Shown: in pieces, positions 40,599-50,197 of the stretch | Position numbering within the stretch: position 1 is the first letter of the stretch | Layout: the number at the start of each line of letters is the position of its first letter | DNA from: Botryococcus braunii | Taxonomy: Eukaryota; Chlorophyta; Trebouxiophyceae | Reading direction: 5' to 3' | Assembly: GCA_002005505.1 (NCBI GenBank) | Contig: KV908660.1 | Span: forward strand, 32,544 to 96,543 | DNA: 64,000 bases | Translations under genes and position numbers: made by a program | Notes under the pieces: generated by a model | Told to the model about the DNA's origin: nothing | Seen by the model: only the letters and a program-made list of their open reading frames with translations | Databases searched by the model: none

Positions 40599-43125
40599 AT
40601 GAATGAAATTTGTTTTTCATATTTAACTTTTCTTGTTCAGAAGTCCTTGGGAAGTTGGAATACACCTCTGATTGTTCCTGGCAAACACAAAGCTGAGACT
40701 TGTATTGAATCTTTCTTGCTGAACGAAAAGAAAATTCACAAGTCAGTGCATGCTTTGTGATAGGCCAGAAGGTGTGGAAAAGTAGGAGTTTCTTTTTGCG
40801 GTTACGCTCTCGCGCAAACCTGAAAATTCTTGCTAGGGGCTCAAAAGGGGAATGCTTTTCTTTTCAAGGGCAGCAATGTACATTTCCTTTTTCCTTTGTT
40901 TTAGCTTATGCAGCACCCAAAGCATCTTGTCAGTTGGGTTCAACGTCAAGTGCTGCACCTCTTAACCTCACATTTCCCGTCATGGCAAGGGGACAACAAT
41001 GTAAAGCTTTAATGGACACCGGGGCCACACACTCTTTTGTCCGGGAAAAAGTTTTGCAAGGTTTGAGGTATAACAAGAGGACTTCACCAGTCACACTTGC
41101 TGATGGGACAGTAACACACACAAATGGGAAAGTGGATTTGAGTGTCCGGTTTGCTCCATCTATCATTACGAGACACTCCTTTCTTGTGTGTGACTCAATA
41201 ATGGAAGGAATTGACATTATTTTGGGACAGGATTGGCTAGCACCACGACATGCTAATGTTAATGTGAGAGCTGGCAAGGCTCATATTAGACACAATAACA
41301 AATGGGTCTTGTTAAACAAACATGGCAAAGGCTTGGGAAAGAAGTTGGGATGGGGAATCAAATTAGGAAACACCAGGAAAGGGAAACGGGATCATTGGAA
41401 AACCTGCTTGTTCAATGTCATGGCCAAGGATGAACATGTTGGTTGGGATGAAAAGGAAGAGATGCCACCTTTGGTGGACATGGACGACCCCTCGACGGAG
41501 TCATCCGGGACTTCCTTACACAACTCTGCGCCGGGGGATACCTCGGGCACGGCCCCGGATATGGAGAGTTGCCTAGAAGTGGAGAAGGAAGTGGAAGAGG
41601 AAGAGGAAAGGGAAGAGGAAAAGGAAGAGGAAGAGGGAGAATCCGAGGTCACCACGGGTAAGCCTTCGGACCCTCTAGAGGAAATTTGTGCTAAAAAGCC
41701 TGAGCGGCTAGCACACTTGCTCCGGGAGTACAAGGACATTTTTCCAAATGGGCTACCAGGACTACCCCCACACCGACAAGTCTATCACACTATTAATGTG
41801 CAGGAAGGAGTAACTCCTCCAAACCGTCCTGCTTACCGCTTGTCCGTGGAAGAAACTGAGGAATGTGAGCGAACTGTGGATGAACTACTTTCTAAGGGAC
41901 ACATACGCCCCTCATGTTCACCATATGCTTCACCGGTCTTGTTTGTTAGGAAGAAGGAGGGCACATACCGAATGGTTATAGACTACAGGGCATTAAATAA
42001 AATCACCATTCATGATAGGTACCCTCTCCCTCGCATAGACGACTTGCTTAATAAACTTAAAGGTGCTAAGATTTTCTCAAGTCTGGACCTCCTCAGTGGT
42101 TATCATCAAGTAAGGCTAAAGGAGGAAGACATTCCTAAAACAGCGTTTCGTACACCCTTTGGGCTGTATGAGTTCTTAGTGCTTCCTTTTGGACTCACCA
42201 ACGCCCCCGCTACCTTTCAACGCCTAATGAATGAAATCTTTCATGATTTCATAAGGGAAGGGTTTGTGGTAGTGTACCTTGACGATGTTCTAATTTTCAG
42301 TCGGGATGAAGAGGAGCATTATGCTCATCTTCGGAAAGTGTTCCAACGCCTTCGGGAAAAGGAATTGTTTGCAAAACTTGCCAAATGTGAATTCTTATGC
42401 TCAGAACTCAAATACCTCGGGCATATCATTGGCAAGGATGGACTGAAAGTGGACCCCCAAAAGGTGGAGGTAGTCAAGGATTGGCCCACACCCCAAAACG
42501 TCACCGACGTGCGTAGATTTTTGGGGCTTGCAAATTATTTTCGAAAATTTATTCAGGGGTTCAGCTCACTTGCTGCTCCTTTGACTAAACTGTCCAGTAG
42601 CAAAAGTTCTTGGACTTGGGGAAAGGAGCAAGATGAGGCCCTTGCGGCTCTCAAGGATGCATTAATACAGGCACCCATACTATCACTGCCAGACCTTCGT
42701 AAACCCTTCCAGGTAATTTGTGATGCGAGTGATTTTGGGGTTGGCGCTGTACTATTGCAGGAAGGTCGAGTCATTGCTTATTACAGTAAGAAGCTCAATA
42801 GTGCAGAAAGGAACTATTCTGCAACTGAGAGGGAGTTACTTGCTGTAGTGTATGCCTTGACTGAATGGAGATGTTATGTCCTAGGGAAACAAGTCACTGT
42901 CACCACAGACCATAAGTGTAACACTTTTCTTCAGCAACAGGTTGGTTTAAGCCCTCGGAGGGCACGGTGGGCTGAGAAGTTGCAGGAGTTCAACATTCTT
43001 TGGGTTTGGGAGCCTGGAAAGACTAACGTTGCGGATGCGTTGTCCAGGAACCCAGTCCTCCAGGGACAGCTCCAGGGACAACAGCAGCGCAACGTCTCCA
43101 CGGAGCCCAACCCCAGGAAGGGGAT
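40599..43125 (+). pseudogene. pol: Element D pol, part 1: protease, RT, RNase H
   Basis: The ATG at 40599 (MNEICFSYLTF) opens the frame, which fails near 40712 because one T present in D' is missing. The rest is open from 40757. Protease: DTGAT (from 41015) and ILGQDWL. A glutamate-rich stretch lies at about 41570-41645. Pre-RT GLPPHRQVYHTINV; RT with [34 protein letters not shown] and YLDD at 42275-42286. RNase H: VICDASDFGVGAVLLQEG and ATERELLAVVYALTEWR, to NVADALSRNP. It is cut by copia I (TSD GGGAT at 43121-43125) and resumes at 50198. All RT and RNase H catalytic residues are present. Confidence 0.93.
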
Positions 43126-43826
43126 TGTAAAAGGTTATGGGCAGTGGCGTATCCTGTAAGCAAGCAGACAGGTCGTAAGTTCGTGCCTCTCCAGCTACAG
43201 TCCTTGACGACTGTCTGCTCTTTAGACACATGCAACTGCATGAACAAGACTGGCATCCTTATGTGCCCAGTATCTTTCCAAACCAGTTCCGTTACATGTT
43301 GATCTGTCAATGAGCATCTACACACGGATAAGGTCCTGACGGCTGAAAGCAAGTACCTTCCTATACTCAATCAAGACTCCGTCCCTTAGCTGTTTGGGAG
43401 ACTTGATTGTCCACTAAGATGGTTCACTTACAAACAAGCAATCAAACATAAACACATTACCAATACACACCCTGAGTCACCGCACCTGTAAGCAAGCAGA
43501 CAGGTCGTAAGTTCGTGCCTCTCCAGCTACAGTCCTTGACGACTGTCTGCTCTTTAGACACATGCAACTGCATGAACAAGACTGGCATCCTTATGTGCCC
43601 AATATCTTTCCAAACCAGTTGCTCGACTATGCGGTGATCGCAGCTTTAATAGTCCTTTCACACTAACGCGTAATCTAAATCAGATTGTACCTTATGTTCG
43701 AAATAGACCTCATCCGAACGTGTCTTGAGGTACCTTATGTGGATAGTGGACCCGTATCCTAATAATGTACATTTGAAGATCACCTAAAGCACAAGGCATT
43801 CTATAATGTATGTTCACAACTCAACA
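43126..43826 (-). repeat. 3' LTR of copia I
   Basis: Minus strand TGTTGAGTTGTGAACATAC to CCTTTTACA. Contains a direct duplication of 136 bp (43153-43288 and 43485-43620) and two GTACCTTAT words. Confidence 0.92.
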
Positions 43827-43838
43827 CTTCCCCTTGCC
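43827..43838 (-). promoter_or_regulatory. Polypurine tract of copia I
   Basis: The minus strand reads GGCAAGGGGAAG next to the 3' LTR, identical to copia H. Confidence 0.85.
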
Positions 43839-43846
43839 TGCATGCT

Positions 43847-45667
43847 TTATGTGTATCTTCTCAAACCTAGTGAATCACGATGACCAACAAACACGGGCTT
43901 AGCAAGTGGCTTGGTCATAATGTCAGCCACATTTCGAGCAGATTCTACATAGAGGATATCTACCTGCCCAAGTGCCATAGCTTCCCTAGCATAGTGGAAG
44001 CTTACTGCAACATGCTTTGTGAATTTGGAATAAAGGGGGTTCCGTAAATTGGAAATGCATCCTTGGTTGTCACAGAAAATTTTGACTCTCCAAGGTGCAG
44101 CTCCAATCTCTTCCAAGAAGCCCCTAAGCCAGTTGGCTTCCTTCACAATATGGCCGGCTGCCAAAAACTCGGCTTGCACAGTTGAGGTAGCAACTGAGCT
44201 CTGCTTCTTGCTTCCCCAAACCACGGCACTACCATAGACTGATAGAACATAGCCAGTGGTGGAATACCTGTGGTCCAGGTCCCCAGCATAGTCAGCATCA
44301 ACATAGCCTTCTAGCTCAGGCCCCTTTCCACCCAGAGTAAGAGCTAATTCTCTCGTATCTCTCAAGTACTTCAGCACTCGAATGGCCTCATTCCAGTGTG
44401 AGGTAGTGGGTGTCATTCTATACCTTGACAACACTCCAACAGCCTGAGAAATGTCAGGCCGGGTCGTATTGGCAATATATAGCAACGATCCAATCAACTC
44501 ACAGTACCGATGACCAGGTGGCAGTGGGGTACCTGCCCCATGTAACAAACCATCTGAGGACTCGGGTCTGCTGCTAGCCACGAAGTCCTTGGACATGGGG
44601 GTATCAACCACACGCCCATCATCAGCAACACCAAACTTTTCCACAAGAGCATCAATCTTGGGAGTGCAACTCATGGAAATAGTGCTCTGAACTCTATTGC
44701 GTAGGACCTGACACCCCAGGAAATCATTCACCTCTCCCAAATCATGGATGGTGAAGTCCTTCTTCAACAACTCTTTCCCCCACTCAATCTCTGCAACCAA
44801 TCTGGCAACTATGAGAAGATCATCAACATAAACAAGAATAAAGGACAGGTTGCCATCAGGGGCCCTCCTGATGTATACACCCGCATCACTCTTGCACACA
44901 CTATACCCCATCACGCTCAACTTGTCGGTCAAGGTCTTGTGCCAAGCCCGTGGGGCTTGTTTTAGACCGTATAGTGCCTTCCTGAGCTTGCACACAACCC
45001 TCGTGTTGCCATTCTCAAATCCTGGTGGTTGGGTCACATAGACCTCTTCCTCCAACTCTCCATTGAGAAAAGCCGTCTTGATATCCACTTGGTGGATCTC
45101 AAGATTCTGTGTGGCAGCCACTGCCATCACAGCCCTCCTTGCCCCATAGCTGCTGGTGGGTGCAAATACCTCCCCAACATCTATCCCAGGGATCTGTCTA
45201 CACCCTTGGGCAACTAACCTCGCTTTAAAGCGAGTAACATTCCCATGTGCATCAATTTTAGTGGAGAATATCCAATGGACAGGAATAACTTTTTGTCCAT
45301 GTGGTCTGTCCACATACTCTAGAACCTCATGGGTATCAAGGGAATCCATCTCTTCCCTCATTGCTTGTTGCCAAAAATCCCACTGAGGGGAGCATTGGGC
45401 TTCCCTCAGGTTAGATGGCACGTGAACCTTTCCCAGCTTGACATAAGGTACATTTTGTACCTTATGCTGAGACTCTGCAGTACTGTCAGCACTCCTGGGA
45501 CTGTTGTCTTTTATATCCCTCTGATCCTGGTTCCCAGAATAAGGTACATTTTGTACCTTATGTTGAGATCCTGCAGTACAGCCAGAACTGCCAGAGCCCT
45601 CCCCAACTCTCTCTCTTGAACTGTCAGACTCATGCGCTCCACCATTACAATCTCTCACCTTTCTCAA
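43847..45667 (-). CDS. pol: Copia I RT and RNase H (606 aa)
   Basis: Minus-strand ORF. The first 110 residues are a low-complexity linker in which the decapeptide SQHKVQNVPY occurs twice, each encoded by a GTACCTTAT palindrome. RT: VIPVHWIFSTKIDAHGN, RFKARLVAQGCRQ, VDIKTAFLNGELEEEVY, QPPGF, GLKQAPRAWH and YVDD at 44819-44830. RNase H: GYVDADYAGDLDHRYSTTG, SKKQSSVATSTVQAEF and NVADIMTKPLAKP. RT and RNase H are intact. The frame is offset by one indel from integrase near 45665. Confidence 0.93.
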   Translation of the reverse strand: MRKVRDCNGGAHESDSSRERVGEGSGSSGCTAGSQHKVQNVPYSGNQDQRDIKDNSPRSADSTAESQHKVQNVPYVKLGKVHVPSNLREAQCSPQWDFWQQAMREEMDSLDTHEVLEYVDRPHGQKVIPVHWIFSTKIDAHGNVTRFKARLVAQGCRQIPGIDVGEVFAPTSSYGARRAVMAVAATQNLEIHQVDIKTAFLNGELEEEVYVTQPPGFENGNTRVVCKLRKALYGLKQAPRAWHKTLTDKLSVMGYSVCKSDAGVYIRRAPDGNLSFILVYVDDLLIVARLVAEIEWGKELLKKDFTIHDLGEVNDFLGCQVLRNRVQSTISMSCTPKIDALVEKFGVADDGRVVDTPMSKDFVASSRPESSDGLLHGAGTPLPPGHRYCELIGSLLYIANTTRPDISQAVGVLSRYRMTPTTSHWNEAIRVLKYLRDTRELALTLGGKGPELEGYVDADYAGDLDHRYSTTGYVLSVYGSAVVWGSKKQSSVATSTVQAEFLAAGHIVKEANWLRGFLEEIGAAPWRVKIFCDNQGCISNLRNPLYSKFTKHVAVSFHYAREAMALGQVDILYVESARNVADIMTKPLAKPVFVGHRDSLGLRRYT

Positions 45668-47979
45668 TGCATGTGGAAGCAGCAGCTCTCTCTCTCTCCA
45701 GAGAGAGACTCACACCTAGGTACACTACTCTGACTTTCCTGAGCTGCGCCTACTGTGTCAGGCTGCACCCCATAAGCATGACTGGTTCCCAGCTCAACTT
45801 GGCTACGTGCTTCCCCTGCTGCTGGCACTTCTAGCCCACTACTCTTCTCGCTAACATCTTCTCCAAGCATAGCCTCCCCTGTCTCAACCTGCCTCTGCAA
45901 ATCAGGGAGACCTACCAAGGGTGGCTCACTCACAAGTACCTGGCCTGAGCCAGGGTCATGCATGGGGACCCCTACTGAGTCCCTCCTAGCCTGGCGCTGT
46001 TCATAACGCTGATCCCTTGTGAGGGTGGTTCCTGGGGGAAGTCTATGTTGAGACTTCCCCTGGAGCCTGACCCCCTCCTGCATCTTCTGCAGTTTGTCCA
46101 ACTGCGAGTGCGCTTCAGCACCCCCCCGAGCTAAATTTTGAAGATGGCCCAGCACTGACCATGACTGCTATGAGGTCTCTGAAGTGGCAGGGGAACCATC
46201 CTGGCTGCTGGGGGCTCCAGCCACAAGTCCGACTGAGCTCCTCAGCCTGCTGTGATCCTCTGGAGAGCTGGCAGTGGTAGCAGGAGATCCAGTGGGCTTG
46301 CACTCCACCACTGGGTCATCCTCTGCTTCCCAAAAATTCACGGGAATGGCTGTTGGTGAGCTGGGGACATTGGAATTGCCTCCCCTGCCCTGCGAGGACG
46401 CTCCTGAGAGCCATTGAGAGGATCCAGGTTGCACCTTAGACATACCCACTCTCTCCCCTCCTCTCAAATGCTCAAGGAATGTAACATCCCTGCTCTCTTT
46501 CCATACACCATTGCCTACGTACACTCTATAGGCCTTGGACTGTGGGCAATACCCAGTGAACATGCCTGGAATGGTCTTTGGTCCAAATACAGACCGCTGA
46601 CCTGGGGGAATGTGAACATGTGCCACACTGCCCCATGTGCGCAAGGAAGCAACATCAGGCTTTACCCCATAGAACATCTCAGTAGGGGTCAGAGGCCTGC
46701 CTGTGGTGGGGCCCACGTTGTACAGCAGGGTGCCGGACCACAAGGAAGGGTCTGCTGCAGCGTGCACCAACAGGGTCCTTGTGCGCTCCTTCAGAGTCCG
46801 ATTCATGCGCTCAGCAAGTCCATTTTGCTGAGGCGTGGATGGGGCTGAGGTCTCCATTTTAGTGCCCTGCTGAGCACAAAATTCTTTGAACTGCTGATTC
46901 AGAAATTCTGTCCCTCTATCAGATCTCACACACTTCACCACTTTCTCATGAAATGTCTGCCAGTACTTCAAGAGCTCAATGAGGGCCTTGGGAATGGCTT
47001 CTTTCGACTTCACTGCCAATGAGGCTATCAGGTGGGATTTTTCATCCACCACAGTAACCCAAAAACGCTCTCCCGTGATGGCAGCTGGTGAAATGGGACC
47101 CACAGCGTCCACATGCACTCTATCTAACACACTTTCTGCAGGCCTAGAGGAAGCTGGAAAGAGGGGGCGAGAATGTTTCCCTTGTATACATGACTCACAC
47201 TGGGGAGAACACTCTGAGCATGGAGCAAGGGACACATTGATCCCAGTGACCAGGTCTTCGTTGTCCAACCTTGTCATACTCTTAACCCCAGGATGCCCCA
47301 ACCTTGCATGCCACAGTAGTCGATCTGTACACACGTGCCCTTTTGTGGCATGATACGAGGCAACATGAGGGCTAGACTGTGGCTGAGCATCATGCTGGCT
47401 CTTGACGGGACACACCCATTCTAAAAAAAACAGCCCTCGCTCTCTGGCTATCTTGCCAGACCAGCCTGCTGGGCCTTTCATGGTCGTGTACCCACCTGCA
47501 CTGTCAGTGAGGAATGATGCTCCATCCTGAATGGCTCCTGTGACGGAAATCAGATTAGTGTGTGCAGTGGGCACACACTGCACATTATGCAGCCAAAACA
47601 CCTCTTGTCTGGCATTGACCAGACACACAGACCCAGTTGCAACTATCCCTCCTTTGGCGTCAGAAGTGGCCAAATGAAGAGGGAGGGGTTGGGCATGCAG
47701 GACTGGGTTGTGTAGTAAAGACAGATCATTTACAAGGTGCACCGATGCACCACTATCTATCAGCCACGAGGTACTGCAAGCCCCATGAGACGTAGGGGTA
47801 AGCACATTCAACGAAACGAACATAGGCTCACCAGCACCTGGAGGAGGTGGTGGTGGGAGATGCCAGCCTGGGAAGAAGGGGAAGATAGTGGACACAGATC
47901 CAGGAGCATGTGAGGGTGCCACGGGAGGGCCTCCTCTGGACTGGCCAGCATCCCACCAGCTGGCTTGTTGCTGAGGAGC
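45664..47979 (-). pseudogene. pol: Copia I protease-integrase and linker
   Basis: Minus strand, same frame as gag after a TGA at 47980. Protease: SWLIDSGASVHLVND (DSGAS at 47743-47757). Integrase zinc region: RLLWHARLGHPG ... CSPQCESCIQGKH. Core: DRVHVDAVGPI, VRSDRGTEFLNQ and TPQQNGLAERMNRTLKE, with the D, D and E residues present. A short deletion after LLVHAAADPSLWSG removes a few residues compared with H. A TAG at 46168-46170 precedes a linker that shifts frame near 45665. No catalytic residue is lost. Confidence 0.9.
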
Positions 47980-49074
47980 TCAAGTGCCCCACCACGCAGC
48001 TGGGCCCGCACTTGCAGCTTGCATTGTGCCACGTAGAGCTTGCAGCCTCTTCAGTTCCAGGCACTCCCTCCAGAAATGTCCCGTCCCGTTGCACAAGCGA
48101 CACGCCAGTTCCTCCTTTGGCCTCCTGCAACGTCCAGACCCTCGCCCCCTGCCTCCAGTGTTGTGAGCTGAAGGGCCATGGGGGGCCTGACCATCAGCAG
48201 GTGCTCCAGCTCCCACTCCTGGTGCTGCTCCAGCGCCCGGTGCAGCTCCAGCGCCTTGGGGAGGCCCAGGGATTCCACCCTGAGCTGGCACGGCTGCTGC
48301 TACTGCTGCCATAACTGCTGCAGCTGATGCTGTGACTTGCACTGACTCTGCCAGCGGGATATCCTGGTACTCCAAGTTCTCAATGGCAGTGAGGATCGTC
48401 TCCAGCATGTTGTAGGGGTCTGACTTGGCGGAGGTAATTGCCCAAGCGTCGTTCTGCAAGACTGCAGGTAGTCCCTTATACATATACCCGCAGATCTGGC
48501 GGTCGCTCAGCTGATGGTTATTGGCCTCCAGGGAGGCGGCAATACTGATGACTCGGTGGCACCATTCTTGCACTGTCTCTCCCTTTACCATGCCCTGTTT
48601 GAGCCCCTTGATCCACTTCTCGTTGATTTCCCTGTCCTTCCCTCCAGTGCAGCGGTCTGCCATCCACTGAATGAAGTCAAAAGCGCTCCCCCGCTGTTTG
48701 ACTTCGTCGTGCCACATGGACGGGACAGACTGCAAAATGAAATGTTTTACTGCTGCGTTCTCTGCGGTCTTAGGCATAGCTGTCTCCAGCGCTCCCATTG
48801 CTCCTTTTTGCATTGCGCAGGACTCCAGCTCTTCACGCCAGGCCCTGAAATTAGTGCGATCAGCCTTCAGCTGTGTAGACATCTTGGGATTGGAGGAGTT
48901 CATCGTGTATGCATACGAGCTGGCTGCAGTGCCTCCAGTGGTCTGTCCTGACTGTCCAGCTCCTGAGGAGGCCGTGCTGCCTCCTGCTGTTGTTGCCATA
49001 GTCTCTGTACTGCTGGGATTACTTTCAGAAACCTTGCTTTGGGAACGAGTTTGAGGTCTGGTCATACACTTCAC
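47980..49074 (-). CDS. gag: Copia I gag (364 aa)
   Basis: The minus-strand ATG is at 49074, about 390 nt after the PBS. Copia-type Gag: LKADRTNFRAWREELE, MADRCTGGKDREINEKWIKGL and VQEWCHRVISIAASL. An alanine/glycine/proline-rich linker and zinc knuckle CRLCNGTGHFWREC follow. It ends at TGA (47980-47982), beyond which the protease frame continues unchanged, so gag and pol are separated by this single stop. Confidence 0.9.
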   Translation of the reverse strand: MKCMTRPQTRSQSKVSESNPSSTETMATTAGGSTASSGAGQSGQTTGGTAASSYAYTMNSSNPKMSTQLKADRTNFRAWREELESCAMQKGAMGALETAMPKTAENAAVKHFILQSVPSMWHDEVKQRGSAFDFIQWMADRCTGGKDREINEKWIKGLKQGMVKGETVQEWCHRVISIAASLEANNHQLSDRQICGYMYKGLPAVLQNDAWAITSAKSDPYNMLETILTAIENLEYQDIPLAESVQVTASAAAVMAAVAAAVPAQGGIPGPPQGAGAAPGAGAAPGVGAGAPADGQAPHGPSAHNTGGRGRGSGRCRRPKEELACRLCNGTGHFWRECLELKRLQALRGTMQAASAGPAAWWGT

Positions 49075-49460
49075 TTGCTCTCACAGCTTTCAGCCTGACA
49101 CAGCTGGTTTAAGTATACCCTTCCGACGTACACCACAGCACTTTCAAGTATTCCACCCTTTCGAGGTCTAGCATGTACCCTTAATATGCAAGATATGCAA
49201 AATATTCTTCAGCAATTCAATTGCTTGACCACCCGGACCTACTGACGGTCTCACGACAATGACGACGGGTGATAATCTCAGGTCACTTCACGGAAAAAAA
49301 CTTCCCAAGATATTGAAGACTCTGTCGGTAGGCCTTCTGAGTGAATATCCAGTTGTTCCTTTTTTACTTCTTCTTGCCGTCAGGCGAGTCCGTGGAAAAC
49401 CCAGTACAGATGCATCCGATGATGCCATGCACTCCTGTCTGCCCTTGGCTCAGCTGGAAG
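49075..49460 (-). other. Copia I leader between PBS and gag
   Basis: About 390 nt with no ORF of note. Copia H has its extra 174-aa ORF in the equivalent place. Confidence 0.6.
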
Positions 49461-49461
49461 G

Positions 49462-49477
49462 GCGTGGGCCCATAACC
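49462..49477 (-). promoter_or_regulatory. Internal-tRNA primer-binding site of copia I
   Basis: The minus strand reads GGTTATGGGCCCACGC directly after the LTR, as in copia H. Confidence 0.87.
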
Positions 49478-50192
49478 TGTAAAAGGTTATGGGCAGTGGC
49501 GTATCCTGTAAGCAAGCAGACAGGTCGTAAGTTCGTGCCTCTCCAGCTACAGTCCTTGACGACTGTCTGCTCTTTAGACACATGCAACTGCATGAACAAG
49601 ACTGGCATCCTTATGTGCCCAGTATCTTTCCAAACCAGTTCCGTTACATGTTGATCTGTCAATGAGCATCTACACACGGATAAGCTCCTGACGGCTGAAA
49701 GCAAGTACCTTCCTATACTCAATCAAGACTCCGTCCCTTAGCTGTTTGGGAGACTTGATTGTCCACTAAGATGGTTCACTTACAAACAAGCAATCAAACA
49801 TAAACACATTACCAATACACACCCTGAGTCACCGCACCTGTAAGCAAGCAGACAGGTCGTAAGTTCGTGCCTCTCCAGCTACAGTCCTTGACGACTGTCT
49901 GCTCTTTAGACACATGCAACTGCATGAACAAGACTGGCATCCTTATGTGCCCAGTATCTTTCCAAACTATTAAAGCTGCGATCACCGCTCGACTATGCGG
50001 TGATCGCAGCTTTAATAGTCCTTTCACACTAACGCGTAATCTAAATCAGATTGTACCTCATGTTCGAAATAGACCTCATCCGAACGTGTCTTGAGGTACC
50101 TTATGTGGATAGTGGACCCGTATCCTAATAATGTACATTTGAAGATCACCTAAAGCACAAGGCATTCTATAATGTATGTTCACAACTCAACA
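49478..50192 (-). repeat. 5' LTR of copia I
   Basis: 715 bp, followed on the plus strand by GGGAT. It contains the same internal duplication as the 3' copy and a perfect hairpin at 49966-50019 that the 3' LTR lacks. Confidence 0.92.
49966..50019. repeat. Perfect 23-bp inverted repeat with 8-nt loop
   Basis: ACTATTAAAGCTGCGATCAC plus CGC pairs exactly with 49997-50019; the loop is TCGACTAT. In the 3' LTR only the right arm remains (near 43627-43660). Confidence 0.92.
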
Positions 50193-50197
50193 GGGAT

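Larger units (their letters stand above)
43126..50192 (-). mobile_element. Copia element I, minus strand, TSD GGGAT
   Basis: The LTRs are 43126-43826 (3', 701 bp) and 49478-50192 (5', 715 bp), flanked by GGGAT (43121-43125; 50193-50197). On the minus strand: LTR, internal-tRNA PBS, gag, protease-integrase, RT-RNase H, polypurine tract, LTR. It belongs to the same lineage as H (same PBS and polypurine tract, similar proteins) but has a different LTR. It carries a TGA after gag, a TAG after integrase and one frameshift near 45665. Confidence 0.93.
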
